In this document: piece by piece, positions 1 to 5,053 of the stretch
Layout: every line of letters starts with the position of its first letter
How positions within the stretch are numbered: the first letter of the stretch is position 1
Program-made: the position numbers and the translations under genes
Origin: an uncultured Anaeromassilibacillus sp.
GTDB taxonomy: Bacteria > Bacillota > Clostridia > Oscillospirales > Acutalibacteraceae
DNA: 5,053 nt
NCBI GenBank assembly: GCA_945988865.1
Contig: CAMFTQ010000064.1
Location: 1 to 5,053 of the forward strand
Direction of reading: 5' to 3'
Notes under the pieces: generated by a model
Told to the model about the DNA's origin: nothing
Database searches by the model: none
What the model saw: the letters and a program-made list of their open reading frames with translations, nothing else

Positions 1-1
1 G

Positions 2-634
2 CTCACGTCAAAGGATTCGGGGATTTCTCACATCTTGGGCTATGCACCTATAAGCGTTCAGTCAAATTCAATGGTACCTGCCTTTGAACAGGGCGACCTC
101 ATCATCAGCAAAATGATTGATGAAAATACCGAGCTTAAAGTCGGCGACATAATAACCTTTGAAACGGTTATTGAGGGCGAAAACGCTAAAAACACGCACA
201 GAATTACAAAAATAGAAGAAGAACAGGGCGTCACCCTTTATCGTACAAAGGGTGACAACAACCCTGACCTTGACGAAGATCCTGTTCTGCGTGAGAGCAT
301 TTACGCAGTATATACAGGTAACTGTCTTAAAGGCTGGGGCGTTGTGTTTGACTTCATAAAATCACAAAACGGCTTTTTCTTTGCAGTACTTCTGCCGATG
401 ATTATATTCTTCTTATATGAAGCGGTACGTTTCGTTCGCAATCTTGTTGCCTATAACCGTGAAAAGGCGATAGAGGAGGCAACGGCAGCCGCCGCAGCTG
501 TTCAGGCACAGGCGACAGGCGGACTAAGCGAAGAAGAGATGAAGGCGGCTGTAGAAAGCTATCTGAAACAGCAAGGCAAAGCCACACAGCAAAATACAAA
601 CAGCGAAGATAACACACAGGACACAGAGGAATAA
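2..634 (+). CDS. SipW-like (S26B) type I signal peptidase, 5' end missing
   Basis: This is a membrane serine protease that removes signal peptides from exported proteins on the outer face of the membrane. The frame is open to the window's left edge, so the TTG at 35 is not the real start; the N-terminal membrane anchor lies outside. Visible motifs are QSNSMVP with the catalytic Ser at 68-70, NTHRI with His at 197-199, and KGDNN with Asp at 254-256. A His where bacterial LepB enzymes have Lys marks the S26B (SipW/ER-type) branch with a Ser/His/Asp active site. A C-terminal membrane helix follows (about 368-436, GFFFAVLLPMIIFFLY), with arginines after it. The protein ends in a cytoplasmic tail of about 65 residues, first Ala-rich, then polar and acidic; such a tail is longer than I expect for SipW. 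The gene starting at 4825 encodes a probable substrate. Family assignment is firm; the exact subgroup is less so. Confidence 0.88.
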   Translation, partial: LTSKDSGISHILGYAPISVQSNSMVPAFEQGDLIISKMIDENTELKVGDIITFETVIEGENAKNTHRITKIEEEQGVTLYRTKGDNNPDLDEDPVLRESIYAVYTGNCLKGWGVVFDFIKSQNGFFFAVLLPMIIFFLYEAVRFVRNLVAYNREKAIEEATAAAAAVQAQATGGLSEEEMKAAVESYLKQQGKATQQNTNSEDNTQDTEE

Positions 635-645
635 TTATATGTTAT

Positions 646-686
646 ATAAATCTTTTCTGTATGTCAGCAGTGCAGAAAAGATTTAT
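646..686. other. 14-bp inverted repeat (hairpin) just after the peptidase gene
   Basis: Positions 646-659 (ATAAATCTTTTCTG) pair perfectly with 673-686 around a 13-nt loop. The hairpin starts 11 nt after the stop codon, where a transcription terminator would sit. The stem is AT-rich and no T-run follows it on the + strand (next bases are TCGCTG), so it does not meet the usual pattern of an intrinsic terminator. It could be a weak terminator, an mRNA-stabilising 3' structure or a protein site. Confidence 0.5.
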
Positions 687-700
687 TCGCTGTGCAGAAT

Positions 701-750
701 AATCACTCAGTCGGCAAAGCCGACAGCTTTCTTCACGTAAGAAAGCCTAT
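701..750. repeat. Solo half-copy of a stem-rich intergenic repeat
   Basis: This stretch matches the right arm of the larger element at 2366-2516. It holds two adjacent hairpins: GTCGGC/GCCGAC (710-715 with 719-724, 3-nt loop) and GCTTTCTT/AAGAAAGC (726-733 with 739-746, 5-nt loop). It ends in GCCTAT like the other copy. No matching left arm is present nearby, so this is a solo or decayed copy. The second stem differs in sequence from the full element but keeps its pairing. Confidence 0.75.
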
Positions 751-775
751 CAGAACACACCTTTTTAAGCACATT

Positions 776-783
776 AAAAGGAG
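776..783 (+). promoter_or_regulatory. Ribosome binding site that fixes the GTG start at 792
   Basis: AAAAGGAG lies 8 nt before GTG at 792. The next in-frame ATG is at codon 78, beyond the main membrane helix, so this site supports the GTG start and inclusion of the N-terminal hydrophobic region. Confidence 0.8.
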
Positions 784-791
784 AAATTAAC

Positions 792-2324
792 GTGGACACT
801 GTATTTGGTTTTTTATATGAATTTTTAGGCCAGTTTTTTGGCGCAATATGGTCAATCATTGTCGCTTTCGGCAAGGGTGTAGTTGCCGCCTTTAACTTTG
901 GCGAATACGGTAAAATTATCGACAACTACACAACAGAGCTTGGCGGTTTGGCTTGGGTTGTTGCAATAATCGCAATATTAGCTCTTGCCGCAGTTCTTGC
1001 GCTAATAGTCTTTCTCGTTGTAATGTCCTTAAAAAAGTATGTCCGTTTCCGCAAAAAGGTTAAAGACACCAACGACCTTGTAAACGAGGTAAATGCTCTC
1101 AACAAAGAGGTTATGCGTTTAAACCTTGAAAAGGACAAAATCCTTTCTATGAAAATATCTCAGATTGGTCTTAATCCGAACGAAATCTCTGAGCTTACAG
1201 GTGACGAGATGGAGGCTCTCAACAAAGAAAAAGAGGACACAGGCGATATCCGCTTCTACAAGCTCGACGAAATCGACAAAATCTGGGCAGACTACGTTCC
1301 GCCTGTTTACGACAACGAAATCACACTCCCCGAGTTTTGCGACCGTTTCAGACTTTTCGCCTGCTCAAAGCTCGGTCTTTACTACGATATCAAAATCATC
1401 AGACTGTTTATTGCAGCCTTTGCTTCAACCCGACTGGTTATCCTACAGGGTATTTCCGGTACCGGTAAAACGTCGCTTCCGTACGCTTTCGGTAAATTTG
1501 TAAATAATGACGCAGTTATCGCTTCTGTTCAGCCGTCTTGGCGTGACCGTTCAGAGCTTTTCGGCTACTTCAACGAATTTACAAAACGCTACAACGAAAC
1601 AGAGCTTTTAAGAGCTATGTACGAAGCTTCCTACAACGAAAACATCTATGCGGTTATCCTCGATGAAATGAACATCGCTCGTGTTGAGTATTACTTCGCT
1701 GAAATGCTTTCTATCCTCGAAATGCCGTCAAGAAGCGAGTGGGTTGTCGATATCGTTCCAAATGTATGGGAAAGCGACCCGAAGCATATCCACAACGGAC
1801 AGCTCACTGTTCCGCCTAATATGTGGTACATAGGCACAGCTAACAACGACGACTCGACCTTTGCTATTACCGATAAGGTTTATGACCGTGCTATGCCGAT
1901 TAACATTGATACTAAGGGTGTTCCATTCGAAGCACCGCAGACCGACTCAATTTATATCAATTACAAGCACTTTGAAAACCTCTTAAATGATGCTAAGGCT
2001 AACAATCAGGTTTCTCAGGAGCTGATGAAAAAGCTCAACCTGCTTGATGACTATGTAATTGCACACTTCCGTATAGCTTTCGGTAACCGTATTGTAAAGC
2101 AGTTGCGTGACTACGTTCCTGCCTATGTTGGATGCGGCGGTACTGAAATCGACGGTCTTGACTACGTTCTTGCACGTAAGGTATTCAGAAAGTTTGAATC
2201 TTTGAACCTTTCATACATCCGTGATGAAATCGACGGCTTGGTGGCATATCTCGACGAGCTTTTCGGCAAAGAGAATATGCAGGAATGTAAGAGCTATGTA
2301 CTTATGCTCAAGAAGCTTGTATAA
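792..2324 (+). CDS. Membrane-anchored McrB-like AAA+ ATPase
   Basis: This 510-aa protein is a nucleotide-driven AAA+ motor of the McrB/MoxR-like group. Residues 4-33 are hydrophobic and rich in Phe and Gly (a membrane helix or amphipathic segment). Residues 53-78 are a clear transmembrane helix followed by KKYVRFRKKVK, which places the rest in the cytoplasm. A short coiled coil follows (about 88-122). The ATPase core starts near 178: Walker A GISGTGKT (220-227, Lys226), the family-type stretch SVQPSWRDRSELFGYFN (245-261), Walker B AVILDEMN (287-294, Asp291/Glu292), sensor region GTANNDDSTF (348-357), and a candidate arginine finger at Arg366. The C-terminal ~140 residues look like the AAA+ lid plus an extension. 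McrB itself is a GTP-dependent motor that works with McrC; nucleotide choice here is unknown. No DNA-binding or nuclease domain is seen. The next gene encodes the probable partner. Start is GTG, supported by AAAAGGAG at 776-783. No clear promoter is visible before it. Confidence 0.87.
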   Translation: MDTVFGFLYEFLGQFFGAIWSIIVAFGKGVVAAFNFGEYGKIIDNYTTELGGLAWVVAIIAILALAAVLALIVFLVVMSLKKYVRFRKKVKDTNDLVNEVNALNKEVMRLNLEKDKILSMKISQIGLNPNEISELTGDEMEALNKEKEDTGDIRFYKLDEIDKIWADYVPPVYDNEITLPEFCDRFRLFACSKLGLYYDIKIIRLFIAAFASTRLVILQGISGTGKTSLPYAFGKFVNNDAVIASVQPSWRDRSELFGYFNEFTKRYNETELLRAMYEASYNENIYAVILDEMNIARVEYYFAEMLSILEMPSRSEWVVDIVPNVWESDPKHIHNGQLTVPPNMWYIGTANNDDSTFAITDKVYDRAMPINIDTKGVPFEAPQTDSIYINYKHFENLLNDAKANNQVSQELMKKLNLLDDYVIAHFRIAFGNRIVKQLRDYVPAYVGCGGTEIDGLDYVLARKVFRKFESLNLSYIRDEIDGLVAYLDELFGKENMQECKSYVLMLKKLV

Positions 2325-2330
2325 GTTTTA

Positions 2331-2363
2331 TAATATGGTGCGGCATTATGCCGCACCATATTA
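2331..2363. other. Strong 14-16 bp hairpin just after the ATPase gene
   Basis: Positions 2331-2344 (TAATATGGTGCGGC) pair perfectly with 2350-2363 around ATTAT, starting 7 nt after the TAA stop. The GC-rich upper stem makes it stable. The following bases are AAAAGCC, not a T-run, and the minus strand also lacks a T-run after the stem, so a standard intrinsic terminator is not supported on either strand. It may reduce readthrough into the next gene, or protect the 3' end of the upstream transcript. Confidence 0.6.
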
Positions 2364-2365
2364 AA

Positions 2366-2516
2366 AGCCTCCCCTGTGTAAGGGGAGGTGGCACGAAGTG
2401 CCGGAGGGGTTGTGGGTAATGAACAAAACCCAACTAACGAACAAAGCCTGAGTAAAGACACAGGGCAATCCCCTCAGTCGGCGAAGCCGACAGCTCCCCT
2501 TCCTAAGGGGAGCCTA
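2366..2516. repeat. MITE-like intergenic repeat element with inverted arms (~150 bp)
   Basis: The two ends are imperfect inverted copies of each other, each carrying two hairpins. Left arm: CCTCCCCT/AGGGGAGG (2368-2375 with 2381-2388) and GGCAC/GTGCC (2390-2394 with 2398-2402). Right arm: GTCGGC/GCCGAC (2477-2482 with 2486-2491) and GCTCCCCTT/AAGGGGAGC (2493-2501 with 2505-2513). Inside these, GAGGGG (2404-2409) can pair with CCCCTC (2470-2475), closing the whole unit. The middle (2413-2465) shows no obvious coding content. No convincing target-site duplication is seen. It resembles non-autonomous MITE-type repeats that I recall as common between genes in gut Clostridia. The element separates the ATPase gene from its partner. 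Confidence 0.8.
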
Positions 2517-2543
2517 TATATAAGTAATCAATATTATATTCCA

Positions 2544-2551
2544 GAGGTGGG
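2544..2551 (+). promoter_or_regulatory. Ribosome binding site for the rod-protein gene
   Basis: GAGGTGGG lies 8 nt before the ATG at 2560. Its GAGGTG core matches the 5' extension of the anti-Shine-Dalgarno sequence, unlike the AAAAGGAG sites of the other two genes in the window. It supports ATG 2560 over other in-frame starts and lies outside the repeat element. Confidence 0.7.
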
Positions 2552-2559
2552 TAGAATTT

Positions 2560-4770
2560 ATGACAGACTACAGCAAATATTACCGTGCTTATAAATATAT
2601 GCAGGACATTCTTGCAACTGATTTTACCCACAATTACCTTACCCAGACTATGACTGACGCCGATAAAGGTAATGACGAGCTTATCGGTAAAACAAATGAA
2701 AAAGTAATTGATATGGACTGGGTTGTTGCTATGGAAGAGGCTCTGCCATATATCCAGAAGGCTATAGACGAGCAGCGCCGTTTCATTATGCAGGTTGAAA
2801 ACGTAGTGCGTGTTGACAAGGCTAAAAGAATCACCCCCGACTCTGTAAAGCATCTGGCACAGCACACAAACTTTATAGATAAGGTAGAGGGCGACAGGGT
2901 AACGCCCAACAAAATTCTTAACATAGAGCGTGAGGAAAGCTTTGACATTTACGAAAACAGAGTGCTGATTACTCTTATCAACAAGGCTTTGATGTTCATT
3001 AACCATAAGTACACAAACCTCAAAAACGCTCCTACAGACTCCTTTAATAAAATTGAAATGAAACGTGAGCTTGACCTTCACGATCAAAAGGTTGAGTTTA
3101 CAATTAACTATACAACGCAGACGCACGAGGAAAAGGCAGAGGATCTTGATGTTGAAGAAGTAGATTCACTATCGGACTTCGACCGTGTAAGACGTGTAAG
3201 ACGTGCCTTTAACGATATGCTTGCAACTCCTCTTATGAAGGACCTTGCAAAAACTCCCCCTGTGCGTTCTCCGCTTACTCAGACCAACCTTTTGAAAAAG
3301 AACCCCAACTTTAAAAAGGCTGTCGAGCTGTGGAACTTCCTCGAAACCTACAAAAAGCCGGGCTTTGAGATTGTAGGCGAAGAGTACACCGGTAAAATGC
3401 CGCAGCAGGTCCAAAGCGATATGTATATGGCTATGGGCTTTGAGCATTTTATGATGACAATCAGCACAAACTCCGGCTTGCGCAATCTTCTTGAAGACAA
3501 GTATCAGGAAGAAAATGCCCGCCTTGAAAAAGAACGCAGACGACCCGAAGAGGACAGACGAAAGGTGCTTGAAGCACAGATTGCCGCTGTTCGTAAAGAA
3601 GAAATGGAGCTGCGTTTAAAGGAAATAAGAGAACGTGAGCAGAAAATTTCAGAGCTGACAGCAAATGTCAACACGCTGAAAATGCAGCTTGATCAGGAAA
3701 TTCAGAAGAACCTCGTATTAAAAGGACAGGTTTCTGCACTTCAGGACAGAGTTGCACAGCTTGAAGAAGAGCTTAATGAAACCAAAACAAAGCTCCTCAA
3801 GGCTGAAGAAAAAATCAAAGAACAAGAAGCTATTATCGAAAAGCAGAAAGCATATATTGAAGAGCTTGAAAAAGAGGTTGCACAGCTTCGAGAAAGAGTT
3901 GATTACCTTGAAAAGGCAAAGGCAGAGCTTGAAATTAAGGTTGCAGACCTCACCGAAGAAAACAAGGCACTCAAAGCAAGAATCGAGCATCAGGAGATGC
4001 AGATTGCCGAGCTTAAAGCGGAAGTTGCAGAGCTTAAGGCTACTATTGAAAAGAATAAGGCAAGAATTACCGAGCTTGAGCAGACGGTTGGCAGACAGAG
4101 TGCCGAGTTAATCAGAAACAAAGAAACAATCAGAGTTTTAAATGTTCAGAAGGAACAGATAGAAAACGATCTTGCGGCTGAAAAGCTGGCTCACAAGACC
4201 GACCTTGAAAAGCAAAAAGCAGAGTGCGAACGCAAGATATCTATTGTAAAATCTGAATGTGAGGACAGAATTAAAGCAAACAACTCGAAATACGAAGAAA
4301 AGATTGCCGATATTCACGAGGACTGCAACAGAAAGATAGACAGCATAAAGCACGATTGCCTCGCAAAGATTACGTCAGCTCAGACAGAAAGCGAAAACGC
4401 AATTTCCAGAGCAAATCAGAAATTCGAGAAGGATATGTCAGAGCTTAGACTTGCATTTGAAAAAGAGCGAAACGCAATGCAGGCAAGGTTCAAAAAAGAG
4501 CTTGAAGCTCAGCAAAGAATGTACGAATCAAAGGTTAAGCGAGCTGAAAAAGACAAAGACAAGGCTTTTGAAACAGAAGAAAAAATCTTCAACGCAAAGC
4601 TTGCAAAAATGCAAAAGCGCTTAAACGAGGAGTACAACGCAAAGCTAAAAGCAGAAAGAGAGTCGGCTAAGAGAAATCTTAAAGAAGCCGAGAGAAAATA
4701 CAAGGACAAAGTCAACAAAATTAAGAAAAAAATCCGCAACGGTATTGTTGATTTTGAGGACGAAAAGTGA
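2560..4770 (+). CDS. DUF2357-like (McrC-type) protein with a very long coiled-coil rod
   Basis: This 736-aa protein has no signal peptide or membrane helix. Residues 1-310 form a mixed helical/strand domain. YENRVLITLINK (131-142) and SPLTQTNLLKKNPNFKKAVE (237-256) recall DUF2357/McrC-type partners of McrB-like ATPases; this is recognition by motif, not by alignment. From about 311 the protein is helical. A regular heptad coiled coil runs from 356 to about 550, with I/V/L at nearly every 'a' position. From 555 to 730 it consists of sixteen 11-residue (hendecad) repeats of the form x-[C/F/Y]-E-x-K-I-x5. It ends in a basic stretch (KIKKKIR) and a short acidic tail. All four cysteines (556, 567, 589, 600) sit at repeat position 2. 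No PD-(D/E)XK nuclease motif was found, although DUF2357 proteins often carry one. The gene follows the McrB-like ATPase gene on the same strand, so it is likely that motor's partner; the role is unknown. An SMC-like or generic scaffold coiled-coil protein is the main alternative. Confidence 0.8.
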   Translation: MTDYSKYYRAYKYMQDILATDFTHNYLTQTMTDADKGNDELIGKTNEKVIDMDWVVAMEEALPYIQKAIDEQRRFIMQVENVVRVDKAKRITPDSVKHLAQHTNFIDKVEGDRVTPNKILNIEREESFDIYENRVLITLINKALMFINHKYTNLKNAPTDSFNKIEMKRELDLHDQKVEFTINYTTQTHEEKAEDLDVEEVDSLSDFDRVRRVRRAFNDMLATPLMKDLAKTPPVRSPLTQTNLLKKNPNFKKAVELWNFLETYKKPGFEIVGEEYTGKMPQQVQSDMYMAMGFEHFMMTISTNSGLRNLLEDKYQEENARLEKERRRPEEDRRKVLEAQIAAVRKEEMELRLKEIREREQKISELTANVNTLKMQLDQEIQKNLVLKGQVSALQDRVAQLEEELNETKTKLLKAEEKIKEQEAIIEKQKAYIEELEKEVAQLRERVDYLEKAKAELEIKVADLTEENKALKARIEHQEMQIAELKAEVAELKATIEKNKARITELEQTVGRQSAELIRNKETIRVLNVQKEQIENDLAAEKLAHKTDLEKQKAECERKISIVKSECEDRIKANNSKYEEKIADIHEDCNRKIDSIKHDCLAKITSAQTESENAISRANQKFEKDMSELRLAFEKERNAMQARFKKELEAQQRMYESKVKRAEKDKDKAFETEEKIFNAKLAKMQKRLNEEYNAKLKAERESAKRNLKEAERKYKDKVNKIKKKIRNGIVDFEDEK

Positions 4771-4776
4771 TATAAT
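4748..4776 (+). promoter_or_regulatory. Sigma-A promoter with extended -10, overlapping the rod-protein stop codon
   Basis: TTGATT (4748-4753) and TATAAT (4771-4776) are 17 nt apart, and TGA directly before the -10 gives the extended form TGATATAAT. That TGA (4768-4770) is also the stop codon of the rod-protein gene. Transcription would start near 4783 and give a leader of about 40 nt before the ATG at 4825. No terminator lies between the two genes, so readthrough from upstream is also possible. Confidence 0.72.
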
Positions 4777-4808
4777 ATATCTATATAAGTACGCTGATGA
4801 GGTTCTTG

Positions 4809-4816
4809 AAAAGGAG
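4809..4816 (+). promoter_or_regulatory. Ribosome binding site for the exported-protein gene
   Basis: AAAAGGAG lies 8 nt before ATG 4825, the same sequence and spacing as for the ATPase gene. It favours this ATG over the in-frame ATG six codons later. Confidence 0.8.
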
Positions 4817-4824
4817 TATTAGTT

Positions 4825-5053
4825 ATGCATAAAAGTAAAAATATGCTTGTAAAACTTTTAATACTTTTCTTTGTTCTTGCCGTCGGCGTATTTGTTTTGA
4901 CTGTTGCGTGGTTTACGCAAAGTAATACGGCTTTAGCAGACGGATTAAACGTTTCGAGCAAAAAGACTGAGGGATTGCAGGTATCGTTTGATAAAAATAA
5001 CTGGGATTATAATATTTCTGAAAACTTTAGTAAAAGTTTACCGCTTATCACAG
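4825..5053 (+). CDS. Exported protein with SipW-dependent-type signal peptide, 3' end missing
   Basis: Only the first 76 codons are present. The N-terminus is MHKSKNMLVK, then a hydrophobic core (about residues 8-27), then TVAWFTQSNTALADG. A Trp-Phe pair followed by a polar turn right after the hydrophobic core is the hallmark of SipW-dependent signal peptides (TasA, camelysin and related Firmicute surface proteins). By analogy with TasA, cleavage is expected after Ala28, leaving WFTQ as the new N-terminus; cleavage after TALA (residue 36) is an alternative. The mature part seen so far (SKKTEGLQVSFDKNNWDYNI) fits the start of a beta-rich extracellular domain. The SipW-like peptidase ending at 634 is the likely processing enzyme. 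It is probably transcribed from its own promoter at 4748-4776. Whether the protein is a matrix-fibre subunit or another surface protein cannot be judged from this fragment. Confidence 0.85.
   Translation, partial: MHKSKNMLVKLLILFFVLAVGVFVLTVAWFTQSNTALADGLNVSSKKTEGLQVSFDKNNWDYNISENFSKSLPLIT

Noticed and set aside
701..750. CRISPR repeat or riboswitch in the first intergenic region
   Set aside because: Only one copy here with no spacer array, and the same unit occurs inside the inverted-arm element at 2366-2516, which fits a dispersed mobile repeat.
1456..1465. 10-bp palindrome CCGGTACCGG in the ATPase gene
   Set aside because: It falls exactly on the Walker A codons for Ser-Gly-Thr-Gly and is explained by coding constraint.
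2329..2334. TATAAT after the ATPase stop codon as a promoter for the rod gene
   Set aside because: No -35-like hexamer lies 16-18 nt upstream and the hexamer is partly within the 2331-2363 hairpin.
2388..2594. 68-codon + strand open frame starting in the intergenic repeat
   Set aside because: Most of it is translated repeat element and its end overlaps the rod-protein start in another frame. No ribosome binding site of its own; the peptide reflects the repeat's stems.
3718..3990. Minus-strand Phe/Leu/Cys-rich open frame that looks like a membrane protein
   Set aside because: It is the antisense of the Glu/Lys-rich coiled coil: GAA/AAA/CTT codons read backwards give Phe and Leu. It lies wholly inside a convincing gene.
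2560..4770. Rod protein as an SMC/Rad50-type ATPase
   Set aside because: No Walker A, Walker B or ABC signature motif is present at either end; only the long coiled coil is similar.
4509..4961. 150-codon minus-strand open frame across the end of the rod gene and the next gene start
   Set aside because: It runs antisense through two supported genes, a promoter and a ribosome binding site, and has Ser/Leu/Phe-rich content typical of an antisense shadow.

Overview
The window has four forward-strand genes, two of them cut by the window edges. Low-to-moderate GC, Shine-Dalgarno sites of the AAAAGGAG type, a SipW-type signal peptidase with a matching exported substrate, and a stem-rich intergenic repeat (core CAGTCGGCRAAGCCGACAGC) of a kind I associate with gut Clostridia all suggest a Firmicute of the Clostridia, probably Oscillospiraceae/Ruminococcaceae. 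The lineage is an inference from style, not from a marker gene.

Layout. 2-634: 3' part of a SipW-like (S26B) signal peptidase with its Ser/His/Asp residues visible. 635-791: a 14-bp hairpin, then a solo half-copy of the intergenic repeat. 792-2324: a 510-aa membrane-anchored AAA+ ATPase of the McrB-like type. 2325-2559: a strong hairpin, then a full ~150-bp repeat element with inverted arms. 2560-4770: a 736-aa soluble protein whose N-terminal ~310 residues look like a McrC-type (DUF2357-like) adaptor. The rest is one very long coiled coil that begins as heptads and changes, in phase, to hendecads. 4748-4776: a sigma-A promoter with an extended -10 element that uses the stop codon of the previous gene. 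4825-5053: the start of an exported protein with a SipW-dependent-type signal peptide.

How the parts may work together. The ATPase and the rod protein form a two-gene pair that recalls McrB/McrC (motor plus stimulating partner). Here the motor is tethered to the membrane, and the partner carries a rod of roughly 55 nm where a nuclease would be expected. No nuclease motif was found in either protein. On both sides lie a secretion protease and a likely substrate of it, so the pair may belong to a cell-surface or envelope module rather than to DNA restriction. That functional reading is inference; the sequence directly supports the domain architecture and the gene order.
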